Shown here piece by piece: positions 8,242 to 15,886 of a stretch of DNA of 36,026 bases; position 1 is the stretch's first letter, and every line of letters begins with the position of its first letter. A program made the translations under genes and the position numbers. Below the pieces are notes generated by a model. That model did no database searches, was not told the DNA's origin, and saw only the letters and a list, made by a program, of their open reading frames with translations. Origin of the DNA: Verrucomicrobiota bacterium (lineage in GTDB: Bacteria; Verrucomicrobiota; Verrucomicrobiia; Chthoniobacterales; JAFAMB01); assembly GCA_019246215.1 (NCBI GenBank), contig JAFAQT010000032.1, forward strand, positions 1-36,026, read 5' to 3'.

Positions 8242-8370
8242 ATGTCTCAATCTACAAGCATTTTAGGCATTATGATTTCTCGATCAATCCGGCGCCAAAG
8301 TGGGCGATTTTTTTGCGTTCTTGAAAAAAATCAGTTGATGAAGCGTCAACCGCTGAATATCGTTTTCTGA
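8242..8370 (+). CDS. Candidate 42-residue small protein, or a small RNA
   Basis: This small reading frame starts MSQSTSILGIMISRSIRRQ and ends LNIVF. It is basic and too short for the ORF track. Its TGA directly abuts the strong terminator at 8370-8418. An AAGGAGAG ribosome-binding-like site at 8216-8223 is closer to another ATG at 8234, which would give only a 10-residue peptide. The unit may therefore be a leader peptide, a small protein (from ATG 8242 or 8272), or a non-coding RNA with accidental frames. The protein is not one I recognise. What supports a transcript is the isolated plus-strand terminator: no other plus-strand gene lies between 7221 and it. Confidence 0.3.
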   Translation: MSQSTSILGIMISRSIRRQSGRFFCVLEKNQLMKRQPLNIVF

Positions 8371-8418
8371 CCAGCTCGATTGGCCCCCAGAACGTGTTCC
8401 CCCTCTGATCGAGCTGGT
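8370..8418 (+). terminator. Rho-independent terminator, plus-strand orientation
   Basis: A perfect 11-bp inverted repeat, ACCAGCTCGAT (8370-8380) and ATCGAGCTGGT (8408-8418), is followed at once by TTTTGTTTTTC. On the minus strand no U-tract follows, so the signal serves plus-strand transcription even though both neighbouring large genes are on the minus strand. It could still act weakly for the ligase gene that ends at 8427. Confidence 0.78.
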
Positions 8419-8426
8419 TTTGTTTT

Positions 8427-9788
8427 TCAGCTTCGGCGTAGTTTTCCATTTGGAGTACGCGCCAGGCTTTTCACAACCTGAAAGCGTCTCGGCACCTTGC
8501 GCGCATCGATTCTCTGGAGAAGCAATTCGGTGAGCTGTTCTGCCGTTCCGGGAGAGCCGACAATTTCTGCTGAAAGGGTCTGAGAGTTGGAATCAAGGAA
8601 AACACGACTTTCTTCAATGCCGGGCAAAGTGTTGAGAATAGTTTCGACTTCTTCGCAAAAAAATTGGACCCCGTTGACCTGTAGCCGGTTCTTTCCTCGA
8701 CCCGCTAAAAAAAGGTATCCATCTGCATCAGCCCGCGCGAAATCACCAGTTGCATAGCCGTATTGTTGCAACAACCCGCTAAGCGGTCGCCAAGGCGCAA
8801 GGTAAGCATTCAGCAGTCCGGGTCCTTTGATCTGGAGTTCGCCAAGCTCGCCTGGCTGGACCGGTTTTCCGTGTTCTCCCACTAAAGTGACCGCGTAAGC
8901 CGGCATTGGGAGCCCGACTGATCCAAGTTTATCCGGTCTGGTATTGATGGTCAGAAGACCGACTTCAATGATACCCAAAGCTGGATTCAGATCTTTTTGA
9001 AAACGCTCACTGAAATCGAGAGCCAGTCGGGGCGACAGAGGCGAGGCGGTCGAGATGGCGAGCCGCAAAGAATCGAGCGATCCAATTTCTGAGTGGGTTA
9101 GCGCCTGATAGAAATCCGGAGAGCCATAAGTCACGGTAGGGCACCACCGCCGGCTACTCGTCCGCCAGTATTCCCGCTCTGAGATGACGAGGATCGTCGC
9201 GCCTCGGGAAAGATAAAGAAGGATCGAGACGATGAAGTGGTCGGCCATCGGGAGTGCAAACCAGATCCGATCGGTGGAGTCGATCTGCAACACCTCATTC
9301 GCAGCGTTTAAACGATCGATGATTGCCTGTTGTCCCAAGAGAATCCCCTTGCGACGTCCTGTGCTCCCAGAGGTGAAACGAATATATGCCGGGGCGCACG
9401 CGCGAAAGTCCTCGTCGTTCTGACCGTCAAGGGGTTGCGCATATGGTAGCCGCGACAAACGTCGGTTGCGATGATACAACCAATGCAGCCGGGCTGCTTT
9501 AATCAGAGATTCCTTTTCTTGCCGGGGCAGGAAAGTCGCGATCGGGACGAGGCAAAGACCCGCTGCCAAAATTCCCAAGGCCGATATCAGGAAACCCGCG
9601 CCCTCGGCCAGGATCAGACCGCATCTTTCGCCTTGCCGGCATCCGCGTTTGATCAATCCAGCCGCCACCTTGTCAGCGTGATCAATGAGCTGCCGGTAGG
9701 TTATGTTGTCGCCCTGCTCAGCGTCTGAGAAGGCCAGTTGGTCGGGTTGCGTTTCGGATTTTTGACGAATTAGGGTGAAAATATCCAC
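8427..9788 (-). CDS. Adenylate-forming acyl-CoA synthetase/ligase family protein
   Basis: This is a 453-residue class I adenylate-forming enzyme (AMP-binding superfamily). It activates a carboxylic acid as acyl-AMP. Visible motifs are the phosphate loop FTSGSTGRRKG (about 138-148), GIIEVG at the position of the usual YGxTE, ATGDFARADADGYLFLAGRGKNR (A7-A8) and the terminal TPNGKLRR with the catalytic lysine at 449. It is somewhat shorter than typical acyl-CoA ligases (500 residues or more), mainly in the N-terminal half. The substrate is unknown: fatty, aryl or amino acids are all possible, and no carrier-protein or polyketide genes are nearby. It is divergent from proB, with a gap of only about 70 bases between the starts. 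Confidence 0.85.
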   Translation of the reverse strand: MDIFTLIRQKSETQPDQLAFSDAEQGDNITYRQLIDHADKVAAGLIKRGCRQGERCGLILAEGAGFLISALGILAAGLCLVPIATFLPRQEKESLIKAARLHWLYHRNRRLSRLPYAQPLDGQNDEDFRACAPAYIRFTSGSTGRRKGILLGQQAIIDRLNAANEVLQIDSTDRIWFALPMADHFIVSILLYLSRGATILVISEREYWRTSSRRWCPTVTYGSPDFYQALTHSEIGSLDSLRLAISTASPLSPRLALDFSERFQKDLNPALGIIEVGLLTINTRPDKLGSVGLPMPAYAVTLVGEHGKPVQPGELGELQIKGPGLLNAYLAPWRPLSGLLQQYGYATGDFARADADGYLFLAGRGKNRLQVNGVQFFCEEVETILNTLPGIEESRVFLDSNSQTLSAEIVGSPGTAEQLTELLLQRIDARKVPRRFQVVKSLARTPNGKLRRS

Positions 9789-9861
9789 GCGGATTCCTTC
9801 ACATATCTATCAGCTGGTACTGGCATTCTGGTCAACTCGTGACGATATATACGAGCTTCGT

Positions 9862-10629
9862 ATGTCAGATAAAAGGAAGCGCATCGTTATCAAGTTTGGG
9901 ACGGGAATCCTCACGAAATCTTCCGGCAACGCGTTGAACCCCAGGCAGCTGCGGCGTTTGACCGGCGAAGTTGCCGACGTGGTTCGCGCTGGTCATCAGT
10001 GCCTCCTTGTGAGCAGTGGAGCGGTCGGCGCCGGATTAAGGCTGATGGGCTTATCGGAGCGACCAAACGATCTTCCCTCAATCCAAGCCTGTGCGGCGAT
10101 TGGACAATCTCGGCTGATGCAGCTTTACGAGACATTGTTTCAAAGACACGGTTTTCATGTGGCCCAGTTATTGTTGAGCCATCAGGATATCGATAGCCGC
10201 ACCAGGTACCAGAACGCAAGGAACACCTTGGAGCGACTGCTGCGCTTTCGAAATGTCGTTCCGATCATTAATGAAAATGATTCGGTGGCGGTCGAAGAAC
10301 TTCGACTTGGCGATAATGATCGCCTCTCGGCGGAGGTCGCGATCCTTGCTCAGGCGGATTTGCTCTTGATCCTGACCAGCGTGGAGGGTTTGCTGGATGA
10401 AAAGAATAGACTGGTCGCGAAAGTTACTGATATTGATGCGGTCGCTCACTTAGCGAGCGAAACAATCGGGATTTACTCCAGGGGAGGTATGGTGACGAAG
10501 CTTCAAGCGGCAAAGTTGGCTTTTCAAGCTGGAATTCCCAGCGTGATAGGGAGCGGGTTCGAACCCGGGATCATCTCGGCGGCCGTGGCTGGAAAAGCGG
10601 TGGGCACCCAGGTTTTGGCAAACACATGA
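9862..10629 (+). CDS. proB: Glutamate 5-kinase, short form without PUA domain
   Basis: This 255-residue amino-acid kinase phosphorylates glutamate to gamma-glutamyl phosphate, the first step of proline synthesis. It shows KFGTG (11-15), SSGAVGAG (51-58), INEND (136-140), GDND (150-153) and GGMVTKLQAA (208-217). The protein ends right after the kinase domain, whereas E. coli-type ProB carries an extra C-terminal PUA domain. I moved the start from 9775 to ATG 9862 (MSDKRKRIVIKFG). The longer ORF would overlap the divergent ligase gene, and the added residues match nothing in the family. It overlaps proA by 4 bases (ATGA), so the two are translationally coupled. Confidence 0.95.
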   Translation: MSDKRKRIVIKFGTGILTKSSGNALNPRQLRRLTGEVADVVRAGHQCLLVSSGAVGAGLRLMGLSERPNDLPSIQACAAIGQSRLMQLYETLFQRHGFHVAQLLLSHQDIDSRTRYQNARNTLERLLRFRNVVPIINENDSVAVEELRLGDNDRLSAEVAILAQADLLLILTSVEGLLDEKNRLVAKVTDIDAVAHLASETIGIYSRGGMVTKLQAAKLAFQAGIPSVIGSGFEPGIISAAVAGKAVGTQVLANT

Positions 10630-11891
10630 CACTGAGCCTTTCAGAACTGCTTGAGCAGATCGGGCAGCAAGCGGCTTCATCGAGCCGTATCCTAGCTCAG
10701 GCTACCACCGCTGAGAAGAACGCAGCTTTGCTCGCGATCGCCTGTCGAATCGAGCAGAGCGCTCAGACGATTCTCGCGGCAAACGAAGCCGATCTAGGAG
10801 CCGGGTCGAAGAGCGGCTTGAGTTCCGCGATGCTGGATCGAGCCCGCCTGGATGCGAAGAGGATTCAAAAGATAGCCGATAGCGTCCGTGAAGTCGTTCA
10901 GTTGACGGATCCGGTCGGAGAAGTTTTGAAACAGTGGTCGCGTCCGAACCGACTTAAGATCTCGAAGAGACGAGTGCCCATCGGAGTCATTGGTATTATT
11001 TACGAGTCTCGCCCAAACGTGACGAGCGACGCAGCTGCACTTTGTCTAAAAACCGGCAACGCCGTAATTCTGCGAGGTGGATCTGAGGCAATCCGGTCGA
11101 ACATGGCTCTGGCGGAAGCGATCAGTATGGGATGCAGTGATGCCGGCTTACCGGAGCACTCGGTTCAGCTTGTGCCCAGTACCGAGAGGGCCGCCGTCAC
11201 GCTGATGGTGCAACTTGATCGATACATTCATCTGATCATTCCGAGGGGCGGCAGGTCATTGATCGAGACAGTGACATCTGCAGCACGGATTCCGGTCATC
11301 AAACATTTCGATGGAATCTGTGCCGCGTATGTGGATCGAGCGGCAAACCTTCGGATGGCCGAGCAAATTGTGCTCAACGCGAAATGTCAGCGGCCAAGCG
11401 TTTGCAATGCCATTGAGACCATGCTGGTCCACGAAGCCGTCGCCCAGAAGTTTCTTCCGGACTGCGCCGATAAATTGTGGGAGCGTGGTGTCGAGCTCCG
11501 AGGCGATCCGTTGACCCGGCAAATCCTGGGGCCTAGGGTAGTTCCTGCGACCGAGGAAGATTGGAAAACGGAGTATCTCGATTTAATTCTCGCAATTAAA
11601 ACGGTGGGCGGTCTGGAGGAAGCAGTCAAACACATTGAAACCTATGGTTCGCACCATAGCGACGCAATCATCACCGATGATTGTGCTGTTGCTCAGAAGT
11701 TCCTGAACCAGGTCGATTCTGCGGCCGTTTTTTGGAATGCTTCGACTAGGTTCAATGATGGAGGCGAGTTCGGTTTTGGAGCTGAGATAGGGATCAGCAC
11801 GGATCGACTCCACGCCCGTGGTCCGATGGGTCTCGAAGAATTGACCAGCTACAAATTCGTGGTTGAAGGCACCGGGCAGGTTCGAGACTGA
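10626..11891 (+). CDS. proA: Gamma-glutamyl phosphate reductase
   Basis: This 421-residue NADPH-dependent aldehyde-dehydrogenase-type enzyme reduces gamma-glutamyl phosphate to glutamate semialdehyde, the second step of proline synthesis. Characteristic segments are GVIGIIYESRPNVTSDAA (about 119-137), KTGNAVILRGG (about 142-152), IPRGG, and NAKCQRPSVCNAIE with the catalytic cysteine at about 260. The late part SSTRFNDGGEFGFGAEIG-like motif reads ASTRFNDGGEFGFGAE here. Length is typical. The start codon lies inside the end of proB (ATGA overlap). Confidence 0.97.
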   Translation: MTLSLSELLEQIGQQAASSSRILAQATTAEKNAALLAIACRIEQSAQTILAANEADLGAGSKSGLSSAMLDRARLDAKRIQKIADSVREVVQLTDPVGEVLKQWSRPNRLKISKRRVPIGVIGIIYESRPNVTSDAAALCLKTGNAVILRGGSEAIRSNMALAEAISMGCSDAGLPEHSVQLVPSTERAAVTLMVQLDRYIHLIIPRGGRSLIETVTSAARIPVIKHFDGICAAYVDRAANLRMAEQIVLNAKCQRPSVCNAIETMLVHEAVAQKFLPDCADKLWERGVELRGDPLTRQILGPRVVPATEEDWKTEYLDLILAIKTVGGLEEAVKHIETYGSHHSDAIITDDCAVAQKFLNQVDSAAVFWNASTRFNDGGEFGFGAEIGISTDRLHARGPMGLEELTSYKFVVEGTGQVRD

Positions 11892-11907
11892 AACAGGAAT
11901 TCAGGAA

Positions 11908-11923
11908 CTCAGGAGTTGCAGAA
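11908..11923 (+). repeat. Copy of a 16-bp dispersed repeat
   Basis: CTCAGGAGTTGCAGAA occurs 16 bases after proA. Near-identical copies lie upstream of queA: GTCAGGAGTCGCAGGA at 33789-33804, and CTCAGGAGTAGCAGAA on the minus strand at 33882-33897. All copies are intergenic. Confidence 0.45.
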
Positions 11924-11981
11924 CGGACTTTCATATCGCGCCGGCTTAAAGGTGGTGCGGCCTTTCCGGATTTGCTGATCT

Positions 11982-12009
11982 GGGGGAATCACCGTTGTTG
12001 AGTTCCCCC
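11982..12009 (+). terminator. Stem-loop, possible terminator of proBA
   Basis: GGGGGAA (11982-11988) pairs perfectly with TTCCCCC (12003-12009). The stem extends by TCA/TGA with one bulged base around a 7-base loop. The downstream sequence GTTCGATATTTTCCC is only moderately T-rich. It is placed 90 bases after proA and well upstream of the dcw promoter region, which fits transcript separation. The rest of the 11892-12177 gap holds no gene that I can support. Confidence 0.5.
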
Positions 12010-12177
12010 GTTCGATATTTTCCCTGCAGCAGGAGCCTCTTTTTCTTCTGCAACGCTTGGGTCCCGAACTGCTGAAAACAGCCGGTTGACACTTAATCCA
12101 CCGAGCCTGCTGCGCGCCGGGGTCGGGAGATCCTGAGGATTGATCAAGCAAATATTTGCGTTTCGGTGCGAATTCTA

Positions 12178-12207
12178 TTGACTGTAATGGGGTAAGAAGG
12201 GTAAAAG
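12178..12207 (+). promoter_or_regulatory. Candidate promoter of the dcw cluster
   Basis: TTGACT (12178-12183) is close to the -35 consensus. An 18-base spacer leads to TAAAAG (12202-12207), a modest -10 match. The -10 region and expected start site lie inside the TGG-box array described next, a layout that suits repression. Confidence 0.4.
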
Positions 12208-12232
12208 TGGGGCGTTGTGGATTAGAATGGTT
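12188..12232 (+). promoter_or_regulatory. Probable MraZ operator: five TGG-type boxes at 10-bp spacing
   Basis: TGGGG (12188), AGGGT (12198), TGGGG (12208), TGGAT (12218) and TGGTT (12228) start exactly 10 bases apart, each followed by a 5-base spacer. MraZ of other bacteria binds direct TGGGN repeats with 5-base spacers just upstream of its own gene. The array ends 20 bases before the mraZ start and covers the candidate -10 box, so autorepression of the whole cluster is the likely outcome. The last two boxes are degenerate. Confidence 0.72.
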
Positions 12233-12252
12233 TATCAGGCCATGGTTTCCGT

Positions 12253-12708
12253 ATGGAATCGCCCCAGGGGGTGCAGTCGATATTTACCGGTGAGTTCCGG
12301 CACGCGATGGACGCGAAAAACCGCGTCACCATTCCGTCGCGATGGCGTCGGGGCGAGATAGACGAGTTCTTTGCCATTCCGAATCTGAAGGGGGGATTTA
12401 TGATGGTCATGCCCCCTGGGGAGTTTACGCGGTTGGCTGAAAAGGTGGAGCACGACCTAAGCTTGAAGCCGGAAGAGCGTACTAAGTTTTTGCGCCAATT
12501 CTCTTCTAAGGCGCAGCACGTTACCGGGGACAAGCAGGGAAGGATTGTGCTGCCGGACGAGCAATGCAAATTGCTGAAACTGCAAAGTGAGGTAGTGCTC
12601 GTTGGCAACTACTTCAGGTTTGAAATCTGGGATCCGGAGACGTGGCAAAAAGCCACAGAGGAGGACGGCCCAACGTTCAGTTATTTGCTAGAGAGGATTG
12701 GCATTTAG
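12253..12708 (+). CDS. mraZ: Transcriptional regulator MraZ
   Basis: This 151-residue first gene of the dcw cluster carries two SpoVT/AbrB-like half-domains. The first is GEFRHAMDAKNRVTIPSRWR at about 13-32. The second, KQGRIVLPDEQCKLL, lies at about 93-107. MraZ forms a ring-shaped oligomer that binds TGGG repeats ahead of its own gene and usually represses the cluster. The invariant-looking DAKGR of most homologues is DAKNR here, a Gly-to-Asn change. The ATG at 12253 has no visible Shine-Dalgarno sequence. A GTG at 12271 would start closer to the family's usual beginning. rsmH starts 57 bases after its stop. Confidence 0.94.
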   Translation: MESPQGVQSIFTGEFRHAMDAKNRVTIPSRWRRGEIDEFFAIPNLKGGFMMVMPPGEFTRLAEKVEHDLSLKPEERTKFLRQFSSKAQHVTGDKQGRIVLPDEQCKLLKLQSEVVLVGNYFRFEIWDPETWQKATEEDGPTFSYLLERIGI

Positions 12709-12765
12709 AGGATCAGCGGAGTTGGCGGAAATTGTCGAAGTCGACTGACCTAACCGAAGAGGAAG

Positions 12766-13746
12766 ATGATTTCGTTCATAGACGAAGAATACATGCCACG
12801 CGACATAGAGAGCACCGGAGCTTGTTTTCACCGACCCGTTCTGCTGCGCGAGATCGTTATGGCACTGCAGCCGGGGGCGGGCAAAATCGTCCTGGACGCG
12901 ACGGTGGGGGGCGGTGGCCACTCCTTGGCGTTGCTGAAAGCGGGTGCTTCCGTGATAGCTTGCGATCAAGATCCTGAGGCCCTGGAAGAAGCTTCCAAAA
13001 GGCTCGCTGGTTATTCGAACCGGACGCGTTTTGTAGAATCGAATTTTGCAGATGTGGACGAGTGGTTATCCGGGGCGGGCGTCGAGGAATTGGATGGCAT
13101 TCTTCTTGATCTGGGTCTTTCTTCCCACCAGATCGATACTCCGTCGCGAGGTTTTAGCTTTTTGGGGAACGGGCCGCTGGATATGCGGATGGGGCCACAT
13201 ATCCAGCGGACAGCAGCCGATCTGGTGAACCGGAGCTCCCAGGAGGAACTCGCAAGAATATTCTTTGAATTCGGAGAGGAACCCGCGGGACGGCGATTGG
13301 CAGCACACCTGGTGAGGGTGCGCGGCAGGGCACCGATTCTGACAACGAGCGATCTGGTGAAGGCAGTCGAATCGGTGATCCCCAAGCGAGGCCCAAAACA
13401 TCCTGCCACAAAAGTCTTCCAGGCGCTCCGGATAGCGGTCAACGACGAGCTGGCCGTTTTGGAACGAGCGCTGCGCAGCTTAAGTGTCCGAGTAAAAGGG
13501 GGAGGCCGGATGGCCGTGATTGCCTTTCACTCCTTAGAAGATCGGATCGTAAAGTTTTTTTTCAGGGACATTAGTCAGGAATGGATCGACAGACCGGAGT
13601 GGCCGCAACCGCAGAGAAATCCTGCGTACGCATTTCGGTTGATCACGGCTCGGCCGATCGAGCCGAGCGAGGAAGAAGTTCGGCAAAACTCACGCGCTCG
13701 TAGTGCGAAACTGCGGGTAGTTGAAAGGATCAGGAATGAATCGTAA
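12766..13746 (+). CDS. rsmH: 16S rRNA (cytosine-1402-N4)-methyltransferase
   Basis: This 326-residue SAM-dependent enzyme N4-methylates C1402 in the decoding centre of 16S rRNA. Clear signatures are FHRPVLLREIV, the SAM loop DATVGGGGHS, DQDPEAL, LDLGLSSHQID, the RGFSF...GPLDMRM segment, and late AFHSLEDRIVKFFF. The start ATG 12766 has AAGAGG only 3 bases upstream, while ATG 12793 is an alternative without a better signal. The 3' end overlaps ftsL by 11 bases. Confidence 0.96.
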   Translation: MISFIDEEYMPRDIESTGACFHRPVLLREIVMALQPGAGKIVLDATVGGGGHSLALLKAGASVIACDQDPEALEEASKRLAGYSNRTRFVESNFADVDEWLSGAGVEELDGILLDLGLSSHQIDTPSRGFSFLGNGPLDMRMGPHIQRTAADLVNRSSQEELARIFFEFGEEPAGRRLAAHLVRVRGRAPILTTSDLVKAVESVIPKRGPKHPATKVFQALRIAVNDELAVLERALRSLSVRVKGGGRMAVIAFHSLEDRIVKFFFRDISQEWIDRPEWPQPQRNPAYAFRLITARPIEPSEEEVRQNSRARSAKLRVVERIRNES

Positions 13747-14101
13747 CCGCAGGAACATCACACATTCTATTAAGGTTGCTTCTATTTTTAAAGTAGTTGT
13801 TAGCACAGCAATTCTGGCCGGAGCCGGATTGTCTTATGTTTATTTGAAGAATCAGCTCCAGCAGTATGGAGAGATTCAACGACGATTGGAGCACGAACTC
13901 ACTGAAATCCGAACTGCCAGCGAGGCGGTCCGTGTGCAAATCACTCAGCTAAGTTCTCGGGCTGTTCTGGAGAAAAAGCTGGCCAAAAATTCGCTCGGCC
14001 TCGTGCCGATAGCGAGTGATCAAATCGTTCGCCTTAACCAGCGCCACGATGGCATCGGGGATGAACTGAAAGTCGTCTCCAATCGCGGTTTTAATCAATG
14101 A
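13736..14101 (+). CDS. ftsL: FtsL-like cell-division protein
   Basis: This is a 121-residue bitopic protein with a basic cytoplasmic start, one transmembrane helix (about 18-38) and a heptad-like coiled-coil of about 40 residues (LQQYGEIQRRLEHELTEI and onward). FtsL pairs with a DivIC/FtsB protein and FtsQ to activate FtsWI at the septum. Sequence conservation in this family is very low, so the call rests on size, topology and position between rsmH and ftsI. The ATG at 13736 has a good AAAGGA site 7 bases upstream, which is why I prefer it to the TTG at 13721. It overlaps rsmH by 11 bases and ftsI by 4 (ATGA). Confidence 0.85.
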   Translation: MNRNRRNITHSIKVASIFKVVVSTAILAGAGLSYVYLKNQLQQYGEIQRRLEHELTEIRTASEAVRVQITQLSSRAVLEKKLAKNSLGLVPIASDQIVRLNQRHDGIGDELKVVSNRGFNQ

Positions 14102-15876
14102 GGTGGAATGCGCAAGCGCGTGCCGTCACGGTCTGTTTTGGATTGGTCGGCCTGTTCAGCGTCTTCTCGGTCCGTCTGATCGATCTACAGATCCTACAGC
14201 ACGAGAAGTTCACCACGCTTGCGGCGGAAAAACACAATCACAAACAGATCATCTATGCCAGACGCGGCATCATCCGAGACGCTCACAACGAGCCTCTCGC
14301 CGAAAACATTCCGGTCAAGACCGTTGTTGCAGACGCATCGCATATTAGGGATGCGGGGGCTCTGGCAGCGGCAATCGCGGATAAGCTTGAAATGGATCCG
14401 CGCGACCTCGCGGATCAGCTGAGCCAGAGCGGAAAAGGCAGCAAACACCTTGTTCTGAAGACGCAGATTCCCGAGCAGACGGCCGAAAGAATCAAGGAAT
14501 CTCTTTGGACGTCAAACTTGCGCGGAATTTATTTTGACCAGGATTTTGTTCGTGTCTATCCGAACGGGCAGATGCTTTCACAGGTGATCGGGTTTGTGGA
14601 TCACGACCATAAGGGAACAATGGGGATTGAACGTACAATGCAGGATTTTCTGCAAGGTCGGGATGGTTCTCGCTATATTGAGACGGACCGAACCGGGAAA
14701 GAGCTGGTGCCCTATCGCGGGCAGGAAAGTCCGGCCAAAGATGGTTGCGATGTCAAGCTGACTATTGATCTAGGCCTGCAGAATATCGTCGAATCTGAAC
14801 TGGACGGGGCCTGCGCGGAGTTCAGACCGAAAGACGCCACGGTGATCATGATGCGGCCGCAAACTGGGGAAATCCTGGCCATGGCTAGCCGTCCCTCGTT
14901 TGATCCCAACAAACCAGGAGAGGCCGCTCCGGAGCAGGAAAAAAATCGGTCGGTAGTGGATATGGTCGAGCCTGGTTCGACATTCAAGATTGTAACGACC
15001 TCGGCCGTCCTCCAAGAAAAACTTGTGACGCCGGACACAGCAGTTTTCTGCGAAAATGGACATTTTCAATATGCGGGACGTGTCCTGCGGGACGCGCATC
15101 CGATGGGTGTTCTGACGGTGCACCAGGTATTGATGAAATCGAGCAACATCGGTGTCGCCAAACTGGCTCTGCAACTCGGCGAATCGAAGCTGTACGAGTA
15201 TATCCGTCGATTTGGGTTTGGGCAGAGAACTGGCGTCACGTTGAGCGGCGAGATCCCTGGCCTCATCAATCCGCCTTACCGCTGGAGCAAACTCGATATC
15301 ACTCGAATTCCCATGGGTCAGTCGGTGGCTGTGACTCCCTTACAATTGGTGACCGCGATGTCCTGTATTGCGAACGGGGGGAAGTTGATGAAGCCAATGA
15401 TCGTCTCGGATATCACGGACCCGGATGGGCGGCCAGTGGCGAATTTCACTCCTGAAACGGTGCGTCAGGTCATTTCCGCCGAAACCGCTCGCAAAATCAC
15501 CTCGGCACTCAAAGACGTAGTCACTAAGCAGGGAACTGCTCAAAAGGCTGAAGTGCCCGGATTCCGAGTTGCAGGAAAGACTGGAACCGCACAAAAGGTT
15601 GATCCGAGAGGAGGCTATATGTCCGGCAGGTATGTGACTTCGTTCGTCGGATTCATGCCGGCAGACGATCCGAAATTCACGTTGCTCGTGCTGCTGGACG
15701 ATCCGACGATGAAAGAAGGAGCAGCATTTGGCGGAGTTGTCGCAGGTCCAGTTTTCGCGAGGATCGCGGGGAAAGCGGCGCGTTATCTTGATTTGCGGCC
15801 CACGGAGGAAATTCCTACCCAGCCAGGTGCGAATGGATTGAAAAAAGTGGCGTTATCCACCAGGAATCGCGATTAG
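14098..15876 (+). CDS. ftsI: Septal peptidoglycan transpeptidase (class B penicillin-binding protein 3, FtsI)
   Basis: This is a 592-residue class B PBP with an N-terminal membrane anchor (about 8-30), a pedestal domain opening with the family's RRGIIRD segment, and a transpeptidase domain from about 240. The active-site triad is intact: SxxK as STFK (294-297), SxN as SSN (348-350) and KTG (494-496). There are no PASTA repeats, unlike some Gram-positive homologues. It cross-links septal peptidoglycan made by its partner FtsW, encoded 6 kb downstream in the same cluster. The start overlaps ftsL by ATGA, and murE begins 10 bases after its stop. Confidence 0.95.
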   Translation: MRWNAQARAVTVCFGLVGLFSVFSVRLIDLQILQHEKFTTLAAEKHNHKQIIYARRGIIRDAHNEPLAENIPVKTVVADASHIRDAGALAAAIADKLEMDPRDLADQLSQSGKGSKHLVLKTQIPEQTAERIKESLWTSNLRGIYFDQDFVRVYPNGQMLSQVIGFVDHDHKGTMGIERTMQDFLQGRDGSRYIETDRTGKELVPYRGQESPAKDGCDVKLTIDLGLQNIVESELDGACAEFRPKDATVIMMRPQTGEILAMASRPSFDPNKPGEAAPEQEKNRSVVDMVEPGSTFKIVTTSAVLQEKLVTPDTAVFCENGHFQYAGRVLRDAHPMGVLTVHQVLMKSSNIGVAKLALQLGESKLYEYIRRFGFGQRTGVTLSGEIPGLINPPYRWSKLDITRIPMGQSVAVTPLQLVTAMSCIANGGKLMKPMIVSDITDPDGRPVANFTPETVRQVISAETARKITSALKDVVTKQGTAQKAEVPGFRVAGKTGTAQKVDPRGGYMSGRYVTSFVGFMPADDPKFTLLVLLDDPTMKEGAAFGGVVAGPVFARIAGKAARYLDLRPTEEIPTQPGANGLKKVALSTRNRD

Positions 15877-15886
15877 TCCAGGCAGC

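Noticed and set aside
11909-12151. 80-residue minus-strand ORF upstream of mraZ
   Set aside because: It lies over a hairpin and the dispersed repeat. No motif or start signal is seen, so the region looks regulatory and non-coding.
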